A stretch of 64,000 nucleotides of DNA from Pseudomonas gingeri (GTDB lineage Bacteria; Pseudomonadota; Gammaproteobacteria; Pseudomonadales; Pseudomonadaceae), in the NCBI RefSeq assembly GCF_013386165.1, contig NZ_JACAOS010000015.1:693594-757593 (forward strand), in the 5' to 3' direction. The notes under the pieces were generated by a model. It ran no database searches. It saw only the letters and a program-made list of their open reading frames with translations, and had not been told where the DNA came from. Made by a program: the position numbers and the translations under genes. Of this stretch, positions 16,398 through 24,733 are shown in pieces (position 1 is the first letter of the stretch; each line of letters begins with the position of its first letter).

Positions 16398-17321
16398 TTG
16401 AAAGCGCCCCGCGTGACCCTTGATCAATGGCGAACGCTGCAGGCCGTGGTCGATCACGGTGGCTTCGCCCAGGCCGCCGAAGCCCTGCACCGTTCGCAGT
16501 CATCCGTCAGCTACACCGTGGCCCGCATGCAGGATCAGCTCGGCGTGCCGCTGCTGCGCATCGACGGGCGCAAAGCCGTGCTCACCGAAGCCGGCGGCGT
16601 GCTGCTACGGCGCTCCCGGCAACTGGTGAAACAGGCCAGCCAGCTGGAAGACCTGGCCCACCATATGGAACAGGGCTGGGAAGCCGAAGTACGCCTGGTG
16701 GTGGACGCCGCCTACCCCAACGCGCGCCTGGTCCGGGCGCTGACCGCGTTCATGCCGCAGAGCCGCGGTTGCCGTGTGCGCCTGCGCGAAGAAGTGCTGT
16801 CGGGCGTCGAGGAAGTCTTGCTCGAAGGCGTCGCCGACCTGGCCATCAGCGGCTTCAATATCCCCGGTTACCTGGGCACCGAAATGAGTGCGGTGGAGTT
16901 TGTCGCCGTCGCCCACCCGGAACACGCCCTGCATCGCCTGCAACGCACCTTGACCTTCCAGGACCTGGAAAGCCAGTTGCAGGTGGTGATCCGCGACTCC
17001 GGCCGCCAGCAACCAAGGGACGTCGGCTGGCTCGGCGCCGAGCAGCGCTGGACCGTCGGCAGCCTGGCTACCGCTGCCACCTTTATCGGCAATGGCCTGG
17101 GCTTTGCCTGGCTGCCCCGACACATGATCGAACGGGAAATCCGGGAAGGCCTGCTCAAGGTGCTACCGTTGGACCAGGGCGGCAGCCGCCACCCGACGTT
17201 TTATCTGTACTCGAACAAGGACAAACCCCTGGGGCCGGCCACGCAGATTCTCATCGAACTGCTGCGTACCTTCGACACCGCGCCTCTGGACGCGCCCTTT
17301 GCCGCTCCCCAGCAAGCCTGA
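16398..17321 (+). CDS. LysR-family transcriptional regulator
   Basis: A 307-residue LysR protein: winged helix-turn-helix at residues 5-65 (LDQWRTLQAVVDHGGFAQAA, then ALHRSQSSVSYTVARMQDQL) and a periplasmic-binding-protein-like effector domain after a linker helix. The best start is TTG 16398, about 8 bp after AGAGGA and just before the HTH; the frame is open from 16317 but those residues are unlike LysR N-termini and overlap the divergent gene's signal sequence. It precedes the alpha/beta hydrolase gene by 14 bp, so the two are probably co-transcribed. Target genes unknown. Confidence 0.88.
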   Translation: MKAPRVTLDQWRTLQAVVDHGGFAQAAEALHRSQSSVSYTVARMQDQLGVPLLRIDGRKAVLTEAGGVLLRRSRQLVKQASQLEDLAHHMEQGWEAEVRLVVDAAYPNARLVRALTAFMPQSRGCRVRLREEVLSGVEEVLLEGVADLAISGFNIPGYLGTEMSAVEFVAVAHPEHALHRLQRTLTFQDLESQLQVVIRDSGRQQPRDVGWLGAEQRWTVGSLATAATFIGNGLGFAWLPRHMIEREIREGLLKVLPLDQGGSRHPTFYLYSNKDKPLGPATQILIELLRTFDTAPLDAPFAAPQQA

Positions 17322-17335
17322 CAGGACGTTGATCG

Positions 17336-18139
17336 ATGGCCTATTTCGAACACGAAGGTTGTACGCTGCATTATGAGGAATACGGCCAAGGCACGCCGGT
17401 ACTGCTGATACACGGCCTGGGCTCCAGCACCCTGGACTGGGAACTGCAGATACCGGCATTGTCCGCGCAACACCGGCTGATCATCATGGACATGCGCGGC
17501 CATGGCCGCTCCGACAAGCCCCGCCAGCGCTACAGCATCGCCGGATTCAGCGCCGACATCCTGGCCTTGATCGAACACCTGAACCTGGACCGCCCGCACC
17601 TGGTGGGCATTTCCATGGGCGGGATGATCGGCTTCCAACTGGCGGTGGACCAGCCGCACGTGCTCGGGAGCCTGTGCGTGGTCAACAGCATGCCCGAGGT
17701 CAAGGTGCGCAAACCCAGCGATTATCTGCAATGGGCCTCGCGCTGGATCCTCGGCCGGGTGGTGGGCCTGAGACGCATCGGCAAGATCCTCGGCAAGGTG
17801 CTGTTTCCCAAGCCGGAACAGGCGCCATTGCGGCACAAGATGGCTGAGCGCTGGGCAAAAAACGACAAACGTGCTTATCTCGCCAGCTTCGACGCCATCG
17901 TCGGCTGGGGTGTCCAGGAACAACTTTCACGGATTGCCTGTCCAACCCTGATCGTCAGCGCCGACCATGACTACACGCCGGTCGCGTTGAAGGAAAGCTA
18001 TGTCAAACTGATCGCCGATGCGCGCCTGGTGGTGATCGCCGACTCACGTCATGGCACGCCGCTGGATCAACCCCAGGTCTTCAATCAAACCCTGCTTGAG
18101 TTTCTAACTGCAGTCGAAACCACCACCCAGGATCACTGA
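17336..18139 (+). CDS. Alpha/beta-fold hydrolase
   Basis: A 267-residue hydrolase with the oxyanion motif HGLGSS (about 26-31), MRGHGRSDKP, nucleophile elbow GISMGG (Ser about 95), the acid in SADHDYTP (about 215) and a late DSRHGTPLDQP with the likely catalytic His. It follows the LysR gene by 14 bp (AGGA site) and is 3 bp before ppiA, so the three may form one transcript. The substrate is unknown; such proteins include esterases and enol-lactone hydrolases. Confidence 0.88.
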   Translation: MAYFEHEGCTLHYEEYGQGTPVLLIHGLGSSTLDWELQIPALSAQHRLIIMDMRGHGRSDKPRQRYSIAGFSADILALIEHLNLDRPHLVGISMGGMIGFQLAVDQPHVLGSLCVVNSMPEVKVRKPSDYLQWASRWILGRVVGLRRIGKILGKVLFPKPEQAPLRHKMAERWAKNDKRAYLASFDAIVGWGVQEQLSRIACPTLIVSADHDYTPVALKESYVKLIADARLVVIADSRHGTPLDQPQVFNQTLLEFLTAVETTTQDH

Positions 18140-18142
18140 ACC

Positions 18143-18709
18143 ATGCTGAAAAAAATCGCCCTGTTCACCGGCTCCGTCCTGTTCGCCGCCAACCTGATGG
18201 CGGCCACCGACGCCGCCAAGGCGCCCCATGTACAACTGGTGACCACCAACGGCACCATTGAAATCGAGCTGGACCCGGTCCATGCGCCGATCAGCACCAA
18301 GAACTTCCTCGCTTACGTGGACAGTGGTTTCTATAACAACACGATCTTCCACCGGGTGATTCCGGGCTTCATGGTCCAGGGCGGTGGTTTCACCGCACAG
18401 ATGTCGCAAAAGCCGACCCAGGCGCCGATCAAGAACGAAGCCAGCAACGGTCTGCACAACGTGCGCGGCAGCTTGTCGATGGCGCGTACCTCGGATCCGA
18501 ACTCGGCCACCAGCCAATTTTTCATCAACGTGAAGGACAATGACTTCCTCGACCCGGGCCGTGATGCCGGTTACGCGGTCTTCGCCAAGGTGGTCAAGGG
18601 TATGGAAGTGGTCGATATCATCGTCAACTCGCCTACCACCACCAAGCAAGGCATGTCGGACGTGCCATCGGACCCGGTGTATATCAAGTCGGCCAAAAGG
18701 ATCGATTAA
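18143..18709 (+). CDS. ppiA: Periplasmic peptidyl-prolyl cis-trans isomerase (cyclophilin)
   Basis: A 188-residue cyclophilin with a signal peptide (about residues 1-20, cleavage at LMA/AT). The core has the active-site stretch FHRVIPGFMVQGGGF (Arg and Phe of the isomerase site), SLSMARTSDPNSATSQFFIN and the closing DYAVFAKV-like GYAVFAKVVKGMEVVD. It catalyses proline isomerisation during folding of exported proteins. It is only 3 bp after the hydrolase stop. Confidence 0.92.
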   Translation: MLKKIALFTGSVLFAANLMAATDAAKAPHVQLVTTNGTIEIELDPVHAPISTKNFLAYVDSGFYNNTIFHRVIPGFMVQGGGFTAQMSQKPTQAPIKNEASNGLHNVRGSLSMARTSDPNSATSQFFINVKDNDFLDPGRDAGYAVFAKVVKGMEVVDIIVNSPTTTKQGMSDVPSDPVYIKSAKRID

Positions 18710-18712
18710 GAA

Positions 18713-18753
18713 CAGCGGCAAGCCTCAAGCCTCAAGCTTGGAGCTTGCCACTG
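18713..18753. repeat. AGCTTG-type palindromic repeat
   Basis: CAGCGGCAAGC (18713-18723) and GCTTGCCACTGC (18742-18753) are nearly complementary arms around CTCAAGCCTCAAGCTTGGA. The same family recurs at 30046-30119. It lies between ppiA and the ABC transporter gene. Confidence 0.6.
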
Positions 18754-18793
18754 CCCCACCTCAAGGAGAGCCCGCCTGACGGGCGCAGAACCC

Positions 18794-20626
18794 ATGCTCT
18801 ATCGTCGTTTTGAACAACTGATCGATATTTTCCGCGACGCCCCCACTGCCGCCCCGCCGAACACCGTCCTGCCCTTCTACCTGTATTACCTGCGCCAGGT
18901 CTGGCCAAGTTTCGCCGCACTGTTGATCGTCGGCTTGTTCGCCGCCTTGATCGAAGTGGCGCTGTTCAGCTACCTGAGCCGGATCATCGACCTGGCCCAG
19001 GGCACCCCGAATACCGAATTCTTCCAGATCCATGGCCGCGAGTTGCTGTGGATGGCCGTGGTCGCCCTGATCCTGCGCCCGATCTTCTTCGGTCTGCACG
19101 ACCTGCTGGTGCACCAGACCATCAGCCCGGGCATGACCAGCATGATCCGCTGGCAAAACCACAGCTACGTGCTCAGGCAGAGCCTGAACTTCTTCCAGAA
19201 CGACTTCGCCGGACGCATCGCCCAGCGCATCATGCAGACCGGCAACTCCTTGCGTGACTCCGCCGTCCAGGCGGTCGACGCGCTCTGGCATGTGCTGATC
19301 TATGTCATCAGCTCCCTGGTGCTGTTCGTCGAGGCGGACTGGCGCCTGATGATCCCACTGCTGGTCTGGCTGGCCGGCTACATCGGCGCCCTGTACTACT
19401 TCGTGCCACGGGTGAAGGAGCGCTCGGTGATCTCCTCCGAAGCGCGCTCCAAACTCATGGGCCGGATCGTCGACGGCTACACCAACATCGCCACTCTGAA
19501 GCTGTTCGCCCACACCCGTTTCGAGCAGCAATACGCCCGTGAAGCGCTGGTGGAACAAACCGAGAAAACCCAGCTGGCGGCCCGCGTGGTGACCAGCATG
19601 GACGTCGCCATCACCAGCCTCAACGGCCTGCTGATCGTCAGCACCACGGGCCTGGCGCTATGGCTGTGGACCCAGTCGCTGATCTCGGTCGGAGCCATCG
19701 CCCTGGCCACCGGCCTGGTGATCCGCATCGTCAACATGTCCGGCTGGATCATGTGGGTGGTCAACGGCATTTTCGAAAACATCGGCATGGTCCAGGACGG
19801 CCTGAAGACCATCGCTCAACCGATCAACGTCATCGACCGCAAACAAGCGCCGCGCCTGGTGGTCAGCCAGGGCGAAGTGCGCTTCGAGCACGTCGACTTC
19901 CACTACGGCAAACGCAGCGGCGTGATCAGCGATCTCAACCTGAGCATTCGCCCCGGCGAGAAAATCGGCCTGATCGGGCCGTCCGGTGCCGGCAAGTCGA
20001 CCCTGGTCAACCTGCTGCTGCGGCTCTATGACCTGCAAGGCGGGCGAATCCTGGTGGATGGCCAGAACATTGCCGAAGTCGCCCAGGAAAGCCTGCGCGA
20101 ACGCATCGGCATGATTACCCAGGACACCTCGCTGCTGCACCGTTCGATTCGCGACAACCTGCTCTACGGCAAGCCAGATGCCAGCGATGCCGAACTCTGG
20201 GAAGCGGTGCGCAAGGCCCGGGCCGATGAGTTCATCCCGCTGCTGTCGGATGCCGAGGGCCGTACCGGCTTCGACGCCCATGTCGGCGAGCGTGGCGTGA
20301 AACTCTCCGGTGGCCAGCGCCAGCGCGTCGCCATTGCCCGGGTACTGCTCAAGGACGCGCCGATCCTGATCATGGACGAAGCGACCTCGGCCCTGGACTC
20401 GGAAGTGGAAGCGGCGATCCAGGAAAGCCTGGAAACCCTGATGGAAGGCAAGACCGTGATCGCCATCGCCCACCGGCTGTCGACCATTGCCCGCATGGAC
20501 CGCTTGGTGGTCCTGGAAAATGGCCGGATCGCCGAAACCGGTAGCCATGCCGAGCTGCTGGCCCATGGCGGCCTGTATGCACGCTTGTGGCAGCACCAGA
20601 CCGGCGGGTTTGTCGGGATCGATTGA
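18794..20626 (+). CDS. ABC exporter, fused permease and ATPase
   Basis: A 610-residue half-transporter: six membrane helices in residues ~35-330 and a nucleotide-binding domain with Walker A GPSGAGKST (about 395-403), Q-loop ITQDTSLLHRS, signature LSGGQRQR (about 504), Walker B ILIMDEATSALD (about 523) and H-loop AIAHRLST. It should act as a homodimer exporting a lipid, peptide or drug; the substrate is not evident. The N-terminus (MLYRRFEQLIDIFRDAP) matches the ABC exporters of multidrug/lipid type common in Pseudomonas. Preceded by a palindromic repeat and an AAGGAG further upstream. Confidence 0.92.
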   Translation: MLYRRFEQLIDIFRDAPTAAPPNTVLPFYLYYLRQVWPSFAALLIVGLFAALIEVALFSYLSRIIDLAQGTPNTEFFQIHGRELLWMAVVALILRPIFFGLHDLLVHQTISPGMTSMIRWQNHSYVLRQSLNFFQNDFAGRIAQRIMQTGNSLRDSAVQAVDALWHVLIYVISSLVLFVEADWRLMIPLLVWLAGYIGALYYFVPRVKERSVISSEARSKLMGRIVDGYTNIATLKLFAHTRFEQQYAREALVEQTEKTQLAARVVTSMDVAITSLNGLLIVSTTGLALWLWTQSLISVGAIALATGLVIRIVNMSGWIMWVVNGIFENIGMVQDGLKTIAQPINVIDRKQAPRLVVSQGEVRFEHVDFHYGKRSGVISDLNLSIRPGEKIGLIGPSGAGKSTLVNLLLRLYDLQGGRILVDGQNIAEVAQESLRERIGMITQDTSLLHRSIRDNLLYGKPDASDAELWEAVRKARADEFIPLLSDAEGRTGFDAHVGERGVKLSGGQRQRVAIARVLLKDAPILIMDEATSALDSEVEAAIQESLETLMEGKTVIAIAHRLSTIARMDRLVVLENGRIAETGSHAELLAHGGLYARLWQHQTGGFVGID

Positions 20627-20655
20627 ACCCCGTTCGGGACCGGGCGGTTGCGCGA

Positions 20656-21780
20656 TCAGGCCTGGCGGTAAGGCAGCGCTGCCCTCGCCTCTTCGGCGTA
20701 GGCCAGGATGCCCACTCGCTCCTGGGCGAGGAAGTCCTTCACCGCCGCCCGCAGTCCCGGATGCAGCAGGTAATGCCAGGAATGGGTGATCACCGGTTCG
20801 AAGCCGCGAATCAGCTTGTGCTCGCCCTGGGCACCGGCATCGAAGCGTTGCAGACCCTGGGCGATGGCGTAGTCCATGCCCTGGTAGAAACAGGTTTCGA
20901 AATGCAGCCGGTCGAACTCCGCCAGGCAGCCCCAGTAACGACCGTAGAAACTGTCGCCGCCGATCAGGCTGAAGGCCATGGCCACCGGGCGCCCGCCTTG
21001 CTTGGCCAGGACCACGCGGATCGACTCGGGCATGCGCGCGGCCAACAGGCTGAAAAACTCCCGGGTCAGATAGGGCGTCTGCCGGCGCACGGCGTAGGTA
21101 TTGGCATAGCAGGCGTAGACAAAATCCCACTGCGCCTCGCTCAACTCACGGCCTTCCAGCCATTGGAAATCGAAGCCCTGCCCGGCGACCTGCTCGCGCT
21201 CCTTGCGCATCTGCTTGCGCTTGCGTGAACTCAAGGTATCGAGGAAGTCCTGGAAATCCCGGTAACCGCGGTTCTGCCAATGAAACTGGCAACCGTAGCG
21301 CTGCAACCAGCCGGGTTGTTCAGCCAGGGCGGCATCGGCCAGGGTATCGGTGAAGTTGATATGGGCGCTGGAAAGCTCTTCGATCTCCAGATAGCCCGGC
21401 AAGGCGGCCAGCAGCTCGAAGCCATCCTCAGCCCTGGCCGCCAGCAGGCGCGCACCGCCGACCGGGCTGAACGGCACTGCGGTCAGCAGCTTGGGGTAAT
21501 AGGCGATGCCCGCGCGCTGACAGGCCTCGGCCCAACCGTGATCGAACACATACTCGCCATAGGAATGCCATTTGCGATAACTCGGCAAGGCCGCCACCAG
21601 CCGACCGTCTTCCACATGCAGCAGATGCTCCGGCTGCCAGCCCGAGTGCGGGCCAAGGCTGCCGCTGTCCTCCAGGGCGCTGAGAAACCCGTGGCTGAGG
21701 AAAGGCTGGCCGTCGGGCACCAACGCATCCCATTGCTCGGCAGCGACCTCAGAGAGGCTTTGCAGACGTTGTAACGGCAT
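20656..21780 (-). CDS. GNAT/FemAB-like N-acyltransferase (DUF482 family)
   Basis: A 374-residue protein of the COG3146-type family with two GNAT-like halves: ALPSYRKWHSYGEYVFDHGWAEA in the first, and RVVLAKQGGRPVAMAFSLIGGDSFYGRYWG and FETCFYQGMDYAIAQGLQRFDAGAQGEHKL in the second. FemAB-related enzymes transfer amino acids to peptidoglycan, but the acceptor for this family is not established. ATG 21780 is chosen over 21825. It converges with the ABC gene (29-bp gap, no terminator seen). Confidence 0.85.
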   Translation of the reverse strand: MPLQRLQSLSEVAAEQWDALVPDGQPFLSHGFLSALEDSGSLGPHSGWQPEHLLHVEDGRLVAALPSYRKWHSYGEYVFDHGWAEACQRAGIAYYPKLLTAVPFSPVGGARLLAARAEDGFELLAALPGYLEIEELSSAHINFTDTLADAALAEQPGWLQRYGCQFHWQNRGYRDFQDFLDTLSSRKRKQMRKEREQVAGQGFDFQWLEGRELSEAQWDFVYACYANTYAVRRQTPYLTREFFSLLAARMPESIRVVLAKQGGRPVAMAFSLIGGDSFYGRYWGCLAEFDRLHFETCFYQGMDYAIAQGLQRFDAGAQGEHKLIRGFEPVITHSWHYLLHPGLRAAVKDFLAQERVGILAYAEEARAALPYRQA

Positions 21781-22040
21781 CGATATCCCCAGGCAGGTGC
21801 AACACGCAGAGCGAGTATCGCGCAAGTGTGGCAGGAAGGGCGACAGGTAGAACGGAAAACCGATAAAGGTCTGAAAGCCCGCTGGGAATGGAATATTAAA
21901 AACTATTTCATTGGACTTGAAAGTCGCCTGGGAACACCATTCGACAAGGGTTCCAGGACAGCGGCCGGGTTGTCCGACAGGAGCTCTCAGGGCAGAGATG
22001 GCGGAAGGACAGAACCGCTGAGCATGTCCGAAAGACAGAC
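21781..22040. other. Gene-free stretch upstream of the GNAT-like gene
   Basis: About 260 bp between the GNAT-like start and the porin terminator. I find no gene of convincing composition, and no repeat. It must hold the GNAT-like gene's promoter; no clear -35/-10 pair stands out. Confidence 0.5.
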
Positions 22041-22080
22041 AAAAAAACGCCCCGCGCGACAGTTACGTCGAACGGGGCGC
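22041..22080 (-). terminator. Rho-independent terminator of the OprD-family porin gene
   Basis: CGCCCCG (22048-22054) and CGGGGCG (22073-22079) form a 7-bp GC stem; read on the minus strand it ends in a run of seven T (22047-22041). It lies about 15 bp beyond the porin stop. Confidence 0.85.
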
Positions 22081-22094
22081 CAAAAGAGCAGAGC

Positions 22095-23468
22095 TTACAT
22101 CAGTGGAATGGTGTAGCTGACGATCAGACGGTTTTCGTCTTGGTCGCCGCTGGAAGCAACGAGGGTGCTGGTGCGCCACATCGCGTTTTTCCAGGCGAAA
22201 CCGAGGTTCTTGAAGGTACCTTCAGGAATCACGTAGGACAGGCTGATATCGCGTTCCCACTCGCTCTGGCTGCCAGCGGTGTTCTGGATATTGTCGCCGT
22301 GCAGGTAAATGATACCGGCGGTCAGGCCAGGTACGCCGACCTTGGCGAAATCATAGGCATAGCGAGCTTGCCAGGTTTTCTCACCGGCACGGGCGAACTT
22401 CTGGATCTGCATGTCGGTGATGGTGCTGTTAGACGAGCCGTCACCCTGGTTCAACCATGGGAAGTCGCTGTCGCCTTTGCTGTACTGATAACCAGCACCG
22501 AAGGTGTGACCGGCAACCGAGTACAGGGCCAGGTAGCTGTACAGATCGTTGTCGACCTTGCCCTTGGTGACACCACCGCCGTAGTAACCGGAGGTGTAGT
22601 AGGCCGAGGTATTGTTGTTGGCGCCATCGCTAGTGCTGTTGTAGTAACGCAGGTCGCTTTTCAGGACGCCAGGACCAATGGCCCAGTTGTTCACCAGACC
22701 CAGGAAGTTCTGCTTGTAGAAGTCCTTCAGTTCGCCATAGTAGTACGAGGCGATCAGATCCTTGGTGATCTTGTAGTCGGCACCGGCGTACTGGAACTTG
22801 TTGCTGAACCGGCCAGTAGTGCCCTCGGAGTAGTTCGAGCTGGCGTTGGCGCCGGCAATCGACAGATCTTCGTCGTTGCTGGAGTTACGGCCCTTGGCTT
22901 TCTCGACCTGGCCGAGGGTCAGGGTCAGGTCCTTGATCTCGTTCGACTTGATCTCGCCACCGGTGAAGGTTTGTGGCAGCAGACGACCGTCGTTGTACTT
23001 GATCACCGGGTTGTTCGGCAGCAGGGTACCGATCTTCAGTTCGGTCTGCGAAACACGGACTTTACCGGTCAGGCCCAGGCTACCGAAGTCACTGACTGCA
23101 CTTGGATTTTTACTGCCATTGGCTTCGGTTGGGAATACCGTACCACCAGCCGATGTTTTGGTCGCGCCGTTGGAACCACTGCCGCTGTCCAAGCGAATAG
23201 CTTCCAAGGCAATCACATCAAGGCCGAAACCTACAGTGCCTTGGGTGTAGCCGGAGTTGAAACGCAGATCGAAGCCTTGGCCCCATTCCGAGTTCAGACT
23301 CTGAGCCGGTTTGCCGCTACGGTTATCGGTGTTGATGTAGAAGTTACGCAGACCCAGGGTCGACGTAGCGCCTTCGATAAAACCTTTTGCATCAGCTTGC
23401 CCATCGGCGTACGCCTGCTGGGACAAAACCCCTACGGCCACTGCCAGGGCCAAGGTGCACTTGTTCAT
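22095..23468 (-). CDS. OprD-family outer-membrane porin
   Basis: A 457-residue precursor with signal peptide MNKCTLALAVAVGVLSQQAYA and then DGQADAKGFIEGATSTLGLRNFYINTD, the standard N-terminus of OprD-type 18-stranded substrate-specific channels. Conserved pieces include GYTQGTVGFGLDVIAL, NNPVIKYNDGRLLPQTFTGGE and a Tyr/Gly-rich barrel (YYTSGYYGGGVTKGKVDNDLYSYL). It ends in the strand LIVSYTIPLM. The family imports amino acids, peptides, sugars or aromatic acids; which applies is not evident. Single gene with its own terminator. Confidence 0.93.
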   Translation of the reverse strand: MNKCTLALAVAVGVLSQQAYADGQADAKGFIEGATSTLGLRNFYINTDNRSGKPAQSLNSEWGQGFDLRFNSGYTQGTVGFGLDVIALEAIRLDSGSGSNGATKTSAGGTVFPTEANGSKNPSAVSDFGSLGLTGKVRVSQTELKIGTLLPNNPVIKYNDGRLLPQTFTGGEIKSNEIKDLTLTLGQVEKAKGRNSSNDEDLSIAGANASSNYSEGTTGRFSNKFQYAGADYKITKDLIASYYYGELKDFYKQNFLGLVNNWAIGPGVLKSDLRYYNSTSDGANNNTSAYYTSGYYGGGVTKGKVDNDLYSYLALYSVAGHTFGAGYQYSKGDSDFPWLNQGDGSSNSTITDMQIQKFARAGEKTWQARYAYDFAKVGVPGLTAGIIYLHGDNIQNTAGSQSEWERDISLSYVIPEGTFKNLGFAWKNAMWRTSTLVASSGDQDENRLIVSYTIPLM

Positions 23469-23663
23469 TGTTTCGCTCCTCTGGATTCAAACTCTTCGGG
23501 TCTTTTTGTGGCATCCGTTGCCATCACGCGGGTGCGCAGCCGTTGCCGGGGCCTGACCTGCTTTGTTGGGAGGGAATCTTGGCGTGGGGTTATTTCAGAG
23601 CCGTTGCTGGTAGATTAAGGTTTTGTGACAGCGGAACTTTTTACGACAAATAAAAATCAGCAA

Positions 23664-23686
23664 AAAGCCCCGGTTTACGGGGCTTT
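23664..23686 (-). terminator. Terminator of the sigma/anti-sigma operon
   Basis: AAAGCCCCG (23664-23672) and CGGGGCTTT (23678-23686) form a perfect 9-bp stem with a 5-nt loop; the minus strand continues TTGCTGATTTTTATTTG. It lies 27 bp beyond the anti-sigma stop. Confidence 0.85.
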
Positions 23687-23712
23687 GATGGAAAAACAAT
23701 GGCCTTTTGCGA

Positions 23713-23952
23713 CTAGTCGTTTCCTGCACCTTTGTGCTGAGCCACCAACTGGGCGGACAAAATTTCAAGGTTTTCGACCGGCGGTTCGGGCATTTGCTTC
23801 AGGGTGGCCTGCATCAAGCGCATCTGACGAATAAAACGCCGACAGTTGGGGCAGAACATCAAGTGATGGCGCACCATCAAGCGCTCACGAAAGCCCAACT
23901 GGCCATCGAGATAGTCGCTGGAACGTGCCACTTGTTCCTTGCAGGTCAGCAT
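23713..23952 (-). CDS. Zinc-finger anti-sigma factor (zf-HC2/ZAS)
   Basis: A 79-residue soluble protein with the ZAS zinc motif H-x3-C-x2-C (His30, Cys34, Cys37 in HHLMFCPNC) and an upstream Cys4. No membrane helix follows, so it is a cytosolic anti-sigma of the RsrA/ChrR kind that could sense oxidants or metals through its cysteines. Its ATG (23952) overlaps the sigma gene's TGA by 7 bases, so the pair is translationally coupled, the usual arrangement. Confidence 0.9.
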   Translation of the reverse strand: MLTCKEQVARSSDYLDGQLGFRERLMVRHHLMFCPNCRRFIRQMRLMQATLKQMPEPPVENLEILSAQLVAQHKGAGND

Positions 23953-24557
23953 TCGCCGGTCTCCTCAAAATGCTCCACGGTCGCAAAGACTTTCAAACGT
24001 GCCCGATGCAGCAGCACCCTGACATTAGAGAGCGAGAGCCCCAGAAGATTACAGATCTCCTCCAGCTCCAGCCCCTGGCGCTCGCGCAACAACAAGACAC
24101 TGCTCTGCAACTCGGACAAGCTTAACAGCGTATGTTCCAGGCACTGGCGCAGCTCATCTTCGCTGAGCAGGGCTTCGGGGGTGTCCTCGTGCCAGGCGTG
24201 CGGCGCCAATGCCCAATGGCCGTCGGCGGCAAACCGTTCGTCGCCGATGGTGCCATGGGGCGACGGAAGGTCGTCCAGCAGCACTTCACGACGGTTCTGT
24301 TTGTAGCGGTTCTTTGCCGCATTGGCGGTGATGGTCAGCAGCCAGGTCTTGAGGCTGGAGCGGCCCTGGAAACCGGCCAGGTTGCGCACCACCGCCAGCC
24401 AGGCATCCTGAACCGCCTCATCGGCCTGCCGACTGCCGACAATGGCATAGGCCACGGCCCGCATTGCACTCTGGTAGGTGCTGACCAACTCCTTATAGGC
24501 CTTTTGTTCGCCTGCCAGTAAACGTTCAAGCAGTTGACTATCGTCCGGCGCCGCCAT
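23946..24557 (-). CDS. ECF-type RNA polymerase sigma factor
   Basis: A 203-residue sigma-70-like factor with region 2 (AYAIVGSRQADEAVQDAWLAVVRNLAGFQGRSSLKTWLLTI) and region 4 (LSELQSSVLLLRERQGLELEEICNLLGLSLSNVRVLLHRARLKV). The insertion between them (about 90-130) is acidic and longer than in minimal ECFs. It is followed by the overlapping ZAS anti-sigma gene and lies 176 bp downstream of the fabH-like gene on the same strand. This order recalls PA3285 (ECF) and PA3286 (FabH-like) in P. aeruginosa. The inducing signal is unknown. Confidence 0.93.
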   Translation of the reverse strand: MAAPDDSQLLERLLAGEQKAYKELVSTYQSAMRAVAYAIVGSRQADEAVQDAWLAVVRNLAGFQGRSSLKTWLLTITANAAKNRYKQNRREVLLDDLPSPHGTIGDERFAADGHWALAPHAWHEDTPEALLSEDELRQCLEHTLLSLSELQSSVLLLRERQGLELEEICNLLGLSLSNVRVLLHRARLKVFATVEHFEETGEC

Positions 24558-24592
24558 TCACAACCTCAGGGTTCAAGATTCACGCCGCCCTC

Positions 24593-24711
24593 TGTAGGAA
24601 CAGTCGGTCGACGCTCGATTGCTCGCGATGGTAGCTGGCGCACTGCGGGGTATCAATCAGGATTCCCGCGTTATCGTTGACGTCCATCGCGAGCAAGCTC
24701 GCTCCTACAGG
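24593..24711. repeat. REPIN with one degenerate arm
   Basis: The right arm, from CCATCGCGAGCAAGCTCGC to CTACAG (24684-24710), is a complete REP. The left arm starts CTGTAGGA (24593) and ends TTGCTCGCGATGG, but its stem base is disrupted by about a dozen extra bases. The centre (GTTATCGTTGACGT) resembles that of the element at 38733-38835. It lies between the fabH-like and sigma genes. Confidence 0.85.
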
Positions 24712-24733
24712 TCATCGGGTCAGTGGCATCCAA

